Notes: generated by a model from the sequence alone, not told the origin. A DNA stretch of 64,000 bases from Corylus avellana (GCF_901000735.1 NC_081542.1:25497093-25561092), one strand, 5' to 3'. Positions 11,771 through 22,334 are shown, counted from the first letter of the stretch. A program made the numbers and translations.

Positions 11771-11891
11771 AACAAATGCAACTAAGATTGTGATCAAAAC
11801 ATTCATGCATTTTCGATCTTATCTTAAAGTTTAAAAAGTGGCAATCGAATCATCTGGATCACGTGGCAATGTTGCGGGATCATGTGTTCTA

Positions 11892-12250
11892 TGTTACCTA
11901 CGAGCCTTTACATATTAGGCTAGTCGTATTAATTTTATATATTAGGTTTATATTTTGTTAGCATAAGTGGCTATCCTTAGCTGTATTAGGGTTATGATAT
12001 TATTTTAATAAGTCTCTGCTGATTCAGCCCTAGTTCTCTTATGTAATATGTTATGAATCCTCTATTTAAAGAGGTGATGCTATGAATAAGTATATGAGAA
12101 ATTTAATATTCAACGTTAATAGTTGTTTTGGGAGGTTTGAGGTTTCTCGAATTACTCTAAAATTAGGAGGCCCAGGATTCCTCGAATTATCCTACCACAA
12201 ATCTATCGTTCTTGTTGATTATTCATTTCTCGTTATGGAAGGCCGTAACA
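11892..12250 (+). mobile_element. Solo LTR with perfect 5-bp TSD
   Basis: The sequence starts TGTTACC and ends CGTAACA. It is flanked on both sides by TTCTA (11887-11891 and 12251-12255). The duplicated locus at 18781-18800 reads GTGTTCTAACAATAT with no insert, which is the empty site. A TATA-like TATTTAAAGAGG lies near 12062. The 67-codon frame inside is incidental. Confidence 0.85.
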
Positions 12251-12443
12251 TTCTAACAATATTTGATTATAGCACGCAGTAGGATGACTGCAGATATTGG
12301 ACATTTGGAAAGGCATGGTGCATGTGTAGCATGCATGCATGAGGATAATATTAATTAAGAATATTGTGGACATATATATATATATCTTAAAGGACCCAGC
12401 GATGGAATATGGTCTTATCTTAAAGGAGGGTAAAGATATTGAG

Positions 12444-12700
12444 CACGACCGGCGTGCTTCACTGTTGAAGCACGCCGGCCGTGATTTTTTTTTTTAATAT
12501 TATTTTATTATTATTTTATTATTTTAATTTTTTTGAAAAAAAAAAAAAAAAAAAATTTTTGGCCTGGCGTGCTTCACTGTTGAAGCACGCCGGCGTAAGT
12601 TGTATCACGACTCAAGGAGGGTAAAGATATTGAGCACGACCGGCGTGCTTCACTGTTGATGACCGGCGTGCATCAGTCATCAGGTCTGATGACTGATGCA
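12444..12700. repeat. Cluster of 30-bp GC-rich hairpins
   Basis: Perfect or nearly perfect stem-loops occur at 12449-12478 (CCGGCGTGCTTCA, loop CTGT, complement), 12564-12593 (same with one mismatch) and 12670-12699 (GCATCAGTCATCA, loop GGTC, complement). A half-hairpin lies at 12640-12660. The leader AAGGAGGGTAAAGATATTG precedes the first and third units. The AT-rich homopolymer stretch 12487-12557 lies between them. Function unknown. Confidence 0.8.
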
Positions 12701-12989
12701 GAGTTCATGCATTCATGCATGTTTTTTTTTTTTGGCTTCATTTCATTTCCCAAATAAAAAGAGAGAAAACAAAAGCATTAATACTTATGTTAGGGATCAT
12801 AATATATATACCAACAACAAACCTAGCTAGCTTGTTTATTTCCCAAACAATAACCTCGTACGTGGAAGTTCATACGTAATTGTTACATTCTGGAGCAATG
12901 CATTCTTTCATTTCCCATTACCTTATTTAGGCATATCATCTCCTAATTTTCGCTACTTTCTTTCTATTTCATTTCCCACCTCTCTTTCG

Positions 12990-13300
12990 GTTTTTGATCA
13001 CCCGTTCTCTTTTTTCTTTTGAATCAAGAGTGAGAAGGATCCTCCACTATAATCATTTTTCCTTATTCAATTAGAAAAAATAAAATAAAAAGAGAATGCA
13101 AAGTACCAATTTTATAAAACAGTGCATAATTCATGACAGTCATAAACTTATTGTGAATTTAAAACAAAACATTTTTACACATCTCATTTACGTTATCACC
13201 ACAGCCTCATCGCATCATATCATCATACCCATATACTAACCCTTATATGGTTGAGATTATCTTATCATATCGGAACCCTATTATAGGTGATCTATAACAT
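12990..13300. repeat. Duplicated UGT 3'-flank block (left part)
   Basis: From GAGTGAGAAGGATCCTC to GATCTATAACAT this matches 19228-19620. It continues after the solo LTR at 13752-13849 with GTAGCCCCACTACAAGGC, as in 91-185 and 19630-19725. About 115 bp present in the right-hand copy (19452-19567) are absent here. Confidence 0.8.
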
Positions 13301-13751
13301 TGATGCATGTAGATTGGAATGCCTCGTCTGCAGCCCGCCCGGACAGGCCTAACCTGAGAGTCCTCGTCTGGAGCTCACCTGCCGCAAGTCCGGACGCCTA
13401 TGTTATTTTGCTGTTTTTTGTAGTCTTAAGTCGTGGCCGTCCGGACGGCCGCCGTAGCTTTATTTTATTTAAACCGTCTTTATTTCATGTTTTATTAGGT
13501 TTAGGGTTTTGTGAATCTTTATTTTGTATTTTATTAGGTTTTGGGTTTTAGGGATCTATAAATACATGCTTATAGCCTCCAGAAAAACCGGTTTATGTTT
13601 ATTATTGGGTTTTATTAATGAGAATACTCAAAGTTGAATTTATTGTTTTTAGAATAATTCTTTAAGTCTTTGATAGAATTAAGATATAAAATTATTTATC
13701 CATTATTTTATTATTGTTCTTTTCTGCAACCCACCAAGTCAGGCTGCATCA
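13301..13751 (+). mobile_element. Solo LTR with TSD AACAT/AATAT
   Basis: A 451-bp insert begins TGATGCA and ends TGCATCA and has a TATA-like CTATAAATACATG near 13556. It splits the duplicated UGT flank. The two paralogous sites (about 80-95 and 19616-19630) read ATAACATAAAAGTAG without it. The 5-bp duplication is AACAT on the left and AATAT on the right, one base changed. Confidence 0.8.
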
Positions 13752-13850
13752 AATATACAAGTAGCCCCACTACAAGGCATCGTAAACATACCAGTTATAC
13801 TGTCACAGTATACTGGCACCCCAATACAAGGTGACCGTAACTCATATCGA

Positions 13851-13931
13851 ATGATGGGTGTTCTGAGGTCTGCGCGGAGCGGAAAGGGAATGGTGTTATG
13901 TGATAGTGACTGGCCGGTTGGAAATGCATAA
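13851..13931 (+). pseudogene. CHX C-terminal fragment (26 codons) and its 3' flank
   Basis: The frame MMGVLRSARSGKGMVLC to GNA and stop matches the last 26 codons of the CHX gene with five substitutions and no frameshift. Homology continues through the CHX 3' flank (9700-9880) to about 14155. Immediately upstream is UGT 3' flank, so the rest of this CHX copy was deleted or never duplicated. The intact frame suggests the source was a functional second CHX gene. Confidence 0.9.
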
Positions 13932-14058
13932 GGGCAATGGTGGGTTTTGTCCAAGGACAGGGTTTTTTTTATTTTTTATTTTTAATTTATATTTTTCCCA
14001 TCAAGATCAAATGTATCCATTAATTTGACATATATCTACCAATTTCAATTCAAAATCA

Positions 14059-14107
<49 letters not shown>

Positions 14108-14154
14108 AAAACACACAAATATGTAAAAATGACATGTTAAACAGAGATACACTA
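13932..14154. repeat. Duplicated CHX 3' flank with (TA)n
   Basis: Matches 9715-9885 (CCATCAAGATCA, ATTAATTTGACATATATC, TAAAAATGACATGTTAAAC). A (TA) microsatellite at about 14064-14103 is expanded relative to the 9820 copy. Confidence 0.8.
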
Positions 14155-14980
14155 CAACCTCTACGGAAGTGAGATGAACCATGTCATAAGTTAAAGAAAA
14201 GATAAAGATAGTGTAAATAAAACAAAACAAAACAAATACAAGAATTTTAAGTGGTTTGGTTTATAACTTACGTCAACATAATAAAGTCTAAATAGCTGTA
14301 TTTTGCTCTTATTCGTTGATGGAATTTACAATACATAAAGATCCTATTTATAAGAGAAGTGTGGTATCAGTATGTGAGAATAATTTAGATATATATGTAG
14401 ATAATATCAAATTTGAATACAATCAAAGCTAATTACCTCAAAGGTAGGAGATTACAATCAAATCTAATCAGATTTGAATATAATCAAATATCAAAAATCA
14501 AATCTTGTGATATAGTCTAACCTCTCCCCTCAAACTCAAGATGAAATATTCTGTAAGCTTGAATTTAATTTCTTTTCATGTCGGAGTTAATAGCATGCAG
14601 TCGGTGATGGAAGCCTGAGATGGTGGTCTAAAATTCACTGGAGTCGGTGGCAACTTTCGGTAGCGACTGGAGTTGATGGTGGTTGGAGATGGGCCTTTAA
14701 CAATAAGCCAAAAATTTGGGGCAAAAAAGAGAGCTAACAAATGGCTGAAATGAGGCAAATTATGGGCCTTAAATGGATCTGAGTCTTCACAAAATTCCAT
14801 AAAAGCTGGGCTTGGGTCATTAACAATACCACAAAGGCCGAAAGATGAGTCAATAAGGGACCAAACATAGGTATAGGTCTATAACATGACCATCAGTAAA
14901 AACCAAATAATTGGGCCAACTATGTGCCGTAAATGGGTCTAGGCACAAAGATCAAAAATTGGGCTAACAAAAGGCCGAAA
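14155..14980 (-). mobile_element. LTR remnant plus non-coding interior (minus orientation)
   Basis: 14155-14520 is the second copy of the LTR-like repeat. It ends at GTCTAAC, followed by CTCTCCCCTCAAACTCAAG. Read on the minus strand this is a purine tract (TTGAGTTTGAGGGGAGAG) directly before an LTR. The interior to about 14980 holds iterated GGGCC(T/A)TTAA and AAATTGGG-type motifs and no protein frame. Probably a piece of a non-autonomous LTR element. Confidence 0.55.
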
Positions 14981-15306
14981 GATAGGCCGCATGAGTGGCA
15001 AATTTCCCTTTTTTTTTTTTTTTTTTTTTTTTCCCAACTGATTTCTCTCTCCCCCCCCCCTCCCCCCTCCTTTTTTTAATAACACGAAAAAAAAACAAAG
15101 GAACGACATCATTATGTTGAAAACTCCCAGCAATTCCTTCAGCATGTTTTCTCTTGCAAGGAACCTGTGATCATCCAGAAAGTGACTGTTCCTTCCATGC
15201 ACATCTGTAGAAACTCCTAAATGATGATGCTCAATGCCATTGTACCATGTCATCCCATAGATCATATCATTATAATCAAGATTATGATATCGATGATGGT
15301 GCCACC
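14981..15306. other. Intergenic, homopolymer-rich
   Basis: It contains a poly(T) run at 15009-15032 and a C/T-rich stretch at 15040-15078. No gene is recognised; the frame 14939-15265 on the minus strand is driven by these runs. Confidence 0.6.
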
Positions 15307-15822
15307 TAGGGGTGGGTATCAGTTTGGTTTGGTAAAGAAAGCAATTATCGGTTGGTTAACCGTAATTCATCGATTTGATCTCAATAACAAATTATTTCAA
15401 AATTTTCGGTTAATTTTGGCTGGTTAATCATTTAATAGTAGGCTTTTTAAATTGGGCCAATGCTCTTTTAAAAATAACAAAAAATTAGCTATTTTGGGGG
15501 CCCAGAATTTTTTTTTTTTTTTTTTTGAGCTAAAATAACTTATTGAACATAAGATGCAAATAATAAGAATATAAGATGCAAAAAACTTACCAAATACTTT
15601 TAACAAAACATCACTCCGCAAAGTCCATCCGTCAAAGCCTTAATCTGTCTCAAATTTGGCGGTTCAGTTAACCGACAACAAAAATTTTATACCGATTGAC
15701 CGAACCAATGTCAGTATAAAAAATTCATACCAATTTTCGACTCACATAAGTCGGTTGACTGTTAATCGATCGGTAGGTGATTGGTAACTATAAGCGGTAG
15801 GCGGTTAGTTTGCCCACCCCTA
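15307..15822. mobile_element. Non-autonomous hAT-like element
   Basis: The ends read TAGGGGTGGG and CCCACCCCTA, the typical hAT terminus. Flanks GTGCCACC (15299-15306) and GTGCTACA (15823-15830) agree in 6 of 8 positions, as expected for a decayed 8-bp hAT duplication. The interior has repeated GGTTAACCG-type motifs and no transposase. Confidence 0.75.
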
Positions 15823-15899
15823 GTGCTACAAAAGGGAGAAAAATTAAATAAATAAATTGAAATTGTTAGGATTGAAAACTAGCGTTAGTTTATAGCTAT

Positions 15900-16280
15900 G
15901 ATACCAGGAAAGAAAAGATAATCAATGGAAAAAATTAAGATAGCAGAAACAAAACAAAACAAATACAAAAAATTTTAGGTAGTTCGGTGTATGACATACG
16001 TCCATAGGATAAAGCCCAAGTACTACATTTTGCTCTTATTCCTTGATAAAATTTACAATACATAAAGTTCATATTTATAGGAGACGAGAATTATGGTTGG
16101 TGAGAATAATACAATCAAATATCTAAAATTAAATCCCTTATTATATGCTAACAATATGTACGCTAGTTTTTGCACATTTTCTTGCCTACACTTTGCTTAT
16201 ACATATTCTGAAGTTCACCTTTAAATAACTTAAGCATCATAAGTGGTTTTGCCGTCACCACCAACGTGCCATTCTGACCC
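15900..16280 (-). repeat. Third copy of the LTR-like repeat
   Basis: Matches 10107-10560, including AATTTACAATACATAAAG, TATGCTAACAATATGTACGC and the terminal CACCAACGTGCCA. Confidence 0.7.
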
Positions 16281-16333
16281 TTGGCCTTTTTGCAAGTCTC
16301 CAACTTCGAACATTATACGTGCGTGATGATTAT

Positions 16334-16452
16334 AGTACTGTTTATGAAATGATATAAATATGCTGTATGTTATTGCTTTGATATGATAACGTTTTCATGA
16401 AATGTAATAGTGTTAACATACAGCATATTTATATCATTTCATAAGCAGTACT
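16334..16452. repeat. Hairpin with 39-bp arms, one mismatch
   Basis: Arms 16334-16372 and 16414-16452 are complementary at 38 of 39 positions around a 41-bp loop. Both contain ATGATATAAATATGCTG or its complement. Confidence 0.85.
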
Positions 16453-17265
16453 GCTTATGAAATGTTTTGTGCTCTTAACTTTTCTTTGAGTGAGATCAGA
16501 TTGATTTTTCAAAAAAAAAAATAATAATAATAAATAACGTTTTCATGAATTGAGGAATAAACTTGAGAAATATAATAGTGTCGTCAGAGCGGAATTAGGA
16601 TTTTTTTTATTGGGGTCCGAACTGTTACACACACATATATATTTATATTCCTCTATGCGTGTTCGTGTCGCGCATTTAATTATGCCTAAAAAATCTATTA
16701 ATCAAAAGTAAATATTCAAAATTTTAATATAGCGGCATCATAAATACTTAATAATATAAACGGATGGCAAAATAAAATACACACAATTAATAGGGTCTAA
16801 GAAAAATGGGCAACTTTAATTTTAGGAATAAGCATTATCTTGAGGGAAAACAAAAAATGAATTAGAAGAAGAAATGAAATAACACAATAAAAAAGAAATT
16901 ATCTAATTTTTTAAAAAAAGAATTAAAGGTGTTGCATTTTAATTAGTACATCGGCTAAAAAAGGCATGCCTAGTTCTCACACTCCCAAATAAATTTCAGT
17001 ACTACATACTACACTAATTAATTCCGTGCCTACCTCTTAAACACACTAATTAATTTCAGTATTTTTATCTTTTATTTGCCATTTTGTTTTTTATAAGTTT
17101 ATTTTTTTGTAAAGTCTTAGTGTTGCTAGTTTCTATAAAAAGTTTTTATAGGTTTATTTTCTGTCATTTATGATTATAAACAGTTTCTATATAGTTTTTT
17201 TTAGTTGCCTAGTTGAATAGGAGATGACCCTTTTTTGAGGTACAGTGTGTGGCAGGAGTTAAAAC
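16453..17265. other. Intergenic, no gene seen
   Basis: AT-rich with a few simple repeats. I see no conserved frame, RNA gene or clear element ends. Confidence 0.5.
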
Positions 17266-17690
17266 TTTGGAAAAATTACATTTTACTACGTCAAAGTTTG
17301 GAGCGATTTTCAATTTGACTTTGAAAGTTTCAATTTTGGCAATCCACCACCCCAAAGTTTCAAATTTTTGCAATTCGACCAATATTATCTCAAAATTTCC
17401 ATATTGCCCATAATTTTTATTTTTCATAGAAAAAAAACAAAATATGAAGGGTACAAAAATGGCCAAATGGCTAAAGGGGTGGCCGCATTTTTTTTTTTTT
17501 TTTTTAATTTTTATAAAAAATAAAAAGATAAAAAATTAGAGGCAATATGAAAACTTTTGGATATAATTGGTCAAATTGTAAAAATTTGAAACTTTGAGAG
17601 AATAGATTGCCAAAATTAAAATTTTGGAAGTCAAATTACAAATCGTCCCAAACTTTAAGGAGTAAAATATAATTTTTTCTCGGTGAAAAC
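17266..17690. repeat. Foldback element, about 150-bp imperfect arms
   Basis: The left arm (AAAATTACATTTTACTACGTCAAAG, cited in part as TTACATTTTACT) is complemented by the right arm (AGTAAAATATAATTTTT). Both include CAAAGTTTCAAATTTTT or its complement. Similar arms occur around 53220-53640 and in CHX intron 1 (5100-5450), so this is a repeat family. Confidence 0.6.
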
Positions 17691-17752
17691 CTTGCCGGGC
17701 CCTTATAAGGGCATAAAGCTTTAGAAATTCTTGAAGGTGCCATGGTCCCCTC

Positions 17753-18776
17753 AAGGCATGGTGTAGGTACGCCCGTGAGTGTCCTTTCCCTATGTATTAA
17801 TCAGAGAAAAAAGATAAAGATAATACTGTCTAGAATGTCGGTGAACATAAAAAAAAGGAGAATTGCATAAATTCTTAGAGGAATCATGCAAAGTAAAAAT
17901 TAAAATTAGAACAAACCCTTGTATTACTTGAACTGAAATTAGAAAAATGGACATGAAATGCTTACAGATGCATGCAACTAAGACTGTGATCAATCAAAAC
18001 ATTGTGATAAATGATTTTGGAGGAAATACATTTAACACACTCCCTCCCCTAAAAGTATACATGCTTTTTCGGTTGGATTGTCACTTTTTAAACTTTTGAG
18101 ACAACACCGAAAAAGCATGTATACTTTTTACTATAATTGAGATTCATATACAAGCCTGCATGCTGGTTCTTACAGGCTCATATGCTGTAAAATTTACTGT
18201 CCATGCCAACTGGGGAATTACTTGGTATTCTTGATGGTGATAAGGCTTGAGGACCTTTAAGGGCTGTCCAGGACCACTCTGGCTGACTCCTGGCATGTAG
18301 GGATGGAAATTGGAATCAAGGGGTCAGAGGTCTCCCTATTTTCAAAATTTTTCCTTCAGCCTTGTCCAAAAGGCCATGGACTATGTAGAATTATTATTGA
18401 CTAATAGCTTTTTTGGATGTACGTTTAAAGGGCTTAAAAATGCGTGACAATCCAACCGAAAAAGCATGTATACTTTTAGGGGAGGGAGTGTGTTAAATGT
18501 ATTTCCTCCAAAATCATTTATCACAATGTTTTGATTGATCACAGTCTTAGTTGCATGCATCTGTAAGCATTTTCATGTCCATTTTTCTAATTTCAGTTCA
18601 AGTAATACAAGGGTTTGTTCTAATTTTAATTTTTACTTTGCATGATTCCTCTAAGAATTTATGCAATTCTCCTTTTTTTTATGTTCACCGACATTCTATA
18701 CAGTATTATCTTTATCTTTTTTCTCTGAATAATACATAGGGAAAGGACACTCACGGGCGTACCTACACCATGCCTT
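17753..18776. repeat. Large near-perfect inverted repeat, 332-bp arms
   Basis: Arms 17753-18084 and 18445-18776 are complementary with only a few mismatches and indels, around a 360-bp spacer. Both begin, from the outside, AAGGCATGGTGTAGGTACG and end GGTTGGATTGTCAC. A diverged single arm lies at 10575-10775 and resumes at 11763-11850, split by the solo LTR. The spacer carries a further inverted copy of AAAAGTATACATGC at about 18110. No protein frame is seen. It may be a foldback transposon or an inverted duplication. Confidence 0.9.
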
Positions 18777-18981
18777 GTGGGATTATGTGTTCTAACAATA
18801 TGTGGTCATAGATGTAGGATGACTGCAGATACTGGACATTTTGGAAAGGCATGGTGCAAATTTACAACCTCTTAATACAGTGACCACACCTTTTAGTGAC
18901 AAGGTACATCCAGATGAGTCACATCAGACAGGCTAAGGCCAACCATATATTTATGAGGAAATTTAGACAAATTCAATGTTC

Positions 18982-19093
18982 TAGAAAACTTTCTCATATT
19001 TGAGGTTCAAATAATTGAAGATCTTAAATGCAGTCACACTCAAATATTTAAGATCTTCAATTATTTGAACCTCAAATATGAGAAAGTTTTCTA
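18982..19093. repeat. Perfect 48-bp hairpin
   Basis: Arms 18982-19029 and 19046-19093 are exact complements with a 16-bp loop. Outside them, GACAAATTCAATGTTC on the left pairs with GAACAGTGAATTTGTC on the right after a 26-bp one-sided bulge, making a longer stem. It could be a MITE or a small-RNA hairpin. Confidence 0.9.
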
Positions 19094-19227
19094 TGGGCAG
19101 ACAGCTAAAAAACTTGTTTGAACAGTGAATTTGTCCAAATTTACCTACTTCTCATTTTGAGGATCTTCCTCTTAAGTTGCTCAGCACAGGTCTCATAATT
19201 CATTTTTACATTGAGTTTCATTGTTAT

Positions 19228-20379
19228 TAATCCGGAGTGAGAAGGATCCTCTCTTATAACCTTAATTTTTCCTTATTCAGTTAAAAAATAATGCAAAGTA
19301 CCAATTTTATAAAACAGTGCATAATTCATGACATTTTCACTTTGAGTCATAAATTTGTGAATTTAAAACAAAACATTTTTACACATCTCAGTTACGTTAT
19401 CACCACACCTCATTGCATCATAGCATCATACCTGTATACTAACCCCCACACGTAGGGACGGAGAAAAAAAAATTTTAAGGTATTTTTTGCCAATTGGTCC
19501 CTCCCCAAAATTTTTTTAGCCCTTAGTTCCCTCCCAACCTCAAAGTTAACCCCATCCCTGCTCACATGGTTGAGGTTATCTTATCATATCGGAATGACGG
19601 AACCCTATTATAGGTGATCTATAACATAAAAGTAGCCCCGCTACAAGGTTTCGTAAACATACTAGCTATAGTGTCACAACATATTGACACCCCATTACAA
19701 GGCGACCGTAACTCAAATCGGAGACCCATGTCGACAAACACATGATTATCATTTATAATATATATTAGGGAAAACTTCAGAAAGCCCCCCTGAACTTCCA
19801 GCCAATTTGAAAAACCCCCCCTGAATTTTCAAAACTCTCATTTAGGCCTCCTGAACTTTCATTTTCTCTCACTTTGGACCTTTTTAACATTAAACTACGT
19901 CGTTTTGGGCTGGGTAGGTACTGTAATTTTAGGACACAAAACGACGTAATTTAATGTTAAAAGGGTCCAAAGTGAGAGAAAACCAAAGTTCAGGGGGCCT
20001 AAATGAGAGTTTTGGAAATTCAGGGGAAGTTTTTCGAATTGGCTGAAAGTTCAGGGGGGCTTTTTAAAATTTCCCCTATATAATTATTAGCCAACATAAT
20101 AGTCAAAATGTAATTACGCTGTTCACACTATACAAATTTGTTTATTATTGTTTTCTCTCTCTTCAGAGATGCCCATAACTTCAATTTTCTCCAACAGGAA
20201 GTTCATCTGCATGCAGCACATACATCAATGGAATAGAAAAAGATAGAAACAAACTCACAGATATAAACAAATGGAGATAAAACTCCTTATTTAATTAATT
20301 AAACTTCTGCTGCACTAAAATAAGCTACAGTTTACATCATTAATTAGCCCAGCAAGTGTCTTGTTAATCTTCTAATTAA
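19228..20379. repeat. UGT 3' flank, reference copy
   Basis: The block next to the intact UGT. It is duplicated at 1-526 and in part at 12990-13300/13752-13849. The copies differ mainly by insertions: the LTR at 13301, the MITE at 19767 and about 115 bp at 19452-19567. Confidence 0.85.
19767..20077. mobile_element. MITE with long inverted repeats, absent from the paralogous site
   Basis: The ends AGGGAAAACTTCAGAAAGCC and, on the other strand, AGGGGAAATTTTAAAAAGCC extend as arms of about 130 bp around a short centre. Both arms include AACATTAAACTACGTCG-like strings. The paralogous sequence at 215-245 runs ATATATTATTAGCC with no insert. Confidence 0.85.
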
Positions 20380-21901
20380 TTAACCTTTTGATAAAAGCAA
20401 GTTGACTAAATCTTCCAAATTTCTGAATGATGAACCATGCAGATCCGTGGCCTCCTCTGCTAATTTCTTCCACTCCAACACATTCTGCTTGATTTTCTTA
20501 CCATTCTCTCCCTCCATCAACTCTCTCACAATCTTCCCCACCTCCTTTCTTGTGGCATTATTCTCAATCTCCATCCCAATCCTCCACACATTGCAAGCAT
20601 ACCTACAATTTGTTGGCTGATCCCCAAAGAATGGACAACAAAGCAACGGCACCCCGGCCGACAGGCCTTCAATCATTGAATTCCAACCGCAGTGTGTTAA
20701 GAACACCCCGACTGCGGGGTGGTTCAACACCTCCTCTTGAGGGCACCAAGTAGCTATTACACCTCTTTCTTTAGTTTCTAACAAAAACTCCGGCGGCAAA
20801 ATTGCGGATTCACCATTAACTAGATCAGGCCTTACAATGAACAAAAATGGAAAGTTGCAATTTGCAAGCCCCCAAGCAAATTCAAGCAACTGTTGTTGGG
20901 TCATGACAGCTATGCTGCCAAAATTCACATATATCACTGAATTGGGTTGCTTGGAATCAAGCCAATGGAGGCACTCATCTTCTTCTTTCCATAAACTATA
21001 CCCAACTGCCTTCAAAGGGTCATCGTTGGGTGAGTGATTCAGTAATAGTTGGAGTGGTCCAACTGCATAAACATTAGGAAACAGAGGTGACAGAGCACCC
21101 AAAACTTTTCCCTCTAAGGCATCAAATGTATGGATTACAACTCCTGAAGCTTTTGTAGCTTTCTCCATTACTTCCATTACGATGTTAATGCTAATTGTAA
21201 AGTCATTTGGATCTGTGGTTCGAATAAAGCTCGGGAAATCCATCAAACGGATGTCTTTCATACCTGGAATCCAGTCTACAGTCGTTTCCAAATACCCATT
21301 TGTCAGAAAGCTCTCATCTGCATCATGGAAAATCAAAATCATGTGTTTAGAGTAAAAACTAAATCTATATTTCATTTGGCTTAATTTCTTTTATACCTTT
21401 AAGTGGTATGAGCCCTTTGTCCCTCGCCGAAGAAACCTGGTTGCAAAGCATAAGGGCGGATGCAGAGATGGTGGAGAGCATAAGTATGGGGATTCCAAGC
21501 TTTTCTGCTGCCGTCATTGTAAACGTCATGTAAGGATCCGAGACAATGCAAGTTGGTTGGGGATTGTTGAGGTTGTCGAGGAGGTCGGAAAATGGAGGCA
21601 ACATGTTGTTGGCAATGGAATCACAAAGAGAGAAGAAGCTTTGGGTGGCATCGGGATCGGAACGGGGTAGACCGTCCGGGATGGTTTGGAACCGGAAGTC
21701 CGGCAGGCCGTCTAAGGCGCCGGCACCCATGGATTTGATGAAACGTTGGTGGTTGAAGTCGGTGTTGACAAAGGTTATGTGAAAACCTTTTCGATGAAGA
21801 AGCTTTGAGAATTGAAGCATGGCTTTTATGTGGCTTTGAACTGGCAATGGAACACAGATTGCATGAGGCTTTTGCTCAGCTTCTTCTCTGTTGGAATCCA
21901 T
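20380..21901 (-). CDS. UGT85-family UDP-glycosyltransferase, two exons
   Basis: Exon 1 is 21397-21901 and exon 2 is 20380-21317. The 79-bp GT-AG intron (phase 1) gives 480 codons, normal for UGT85. Residues PHAICVPLPVQSH carry the catalytic His24, and SDPYMTF carries its partner Asp122. The PSPG box spans W359-Q402 (WCPQEEVLNHPAVGVFLTHC at its start, Gln at its end, as in UDP-glucose users). The sequence across the intron, PLKDESFLTNGYL, is characteristic of UGT85A-type enzymes. These are cytosolic enzymes that glucosylate small lipophilic acceptors such as iridoids, cyanohydrins or monoterpenols; the acceptor cannot be told from sequence. The Met at 21901 is preferred over an upstream Met at 21937 because MDSN...KPHA fits the family start. 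The reading frame is unbroken. Confidence 0.95.
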
Positions 21902-22334
21902 GTTCCTCTCTCCCTTTCTGTAGCAAGCATGTTGCACCTTCCTTGCATATAAATAACAAAAAAATTTACCTACGATGATAAATGGTAATTGACAGAGATT
22001 TTTTTAAAACTGGGTTGAAAAAGTTCATTCAACTTGGTCTATAAAAATAACTTGCATTTCTTAAAGGACAAAAATTTCCTCAAAACAAGTCTGGAGGAAA
22101 TATTTTTCAACCCATTTAAAATAGTGTCAAGTGTTTATAAACATTTAAAACACACATTAAATTCTTAATGTCATGATTAGACTAAATTTAATGTGAGTTT
22201 TAAATGTTTATAAATATATGACACTATTTTAAATAGGTTGAAAGATATTTCTTCTGAACTGGTTTAAAGGAAATTTCTGTCATTTCTCTTAATCATGTGA
22301 AAATCACATTATATGATGTAGAGCATGTGACTTA
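21902..22334. other. UGT promoter region and an inverted repeat
   Basis: A TATA-like TTATTTATATG lies at about 21942-21952 on the minus strand, close to the start codon. 22085-22260 is an inverted repeat with TTTTCAACC(C)ATTTAAAATAGTG arms. Related sequence recurs at about 44385-44470. Confidence 0.5.

Noticed and set aside
12082..12282. 66-codon frame
   Set aside because: It falls mostly in the solo LTR at 11892-12250.
14064..14103. TA-rich tracts as possible origins or matrix sites
   Set aside because: Similar (TA)n runs occur at many places in the window (4952, 31856, 44192, 45430, 52129, 53352) and are ordinary microsatellites.
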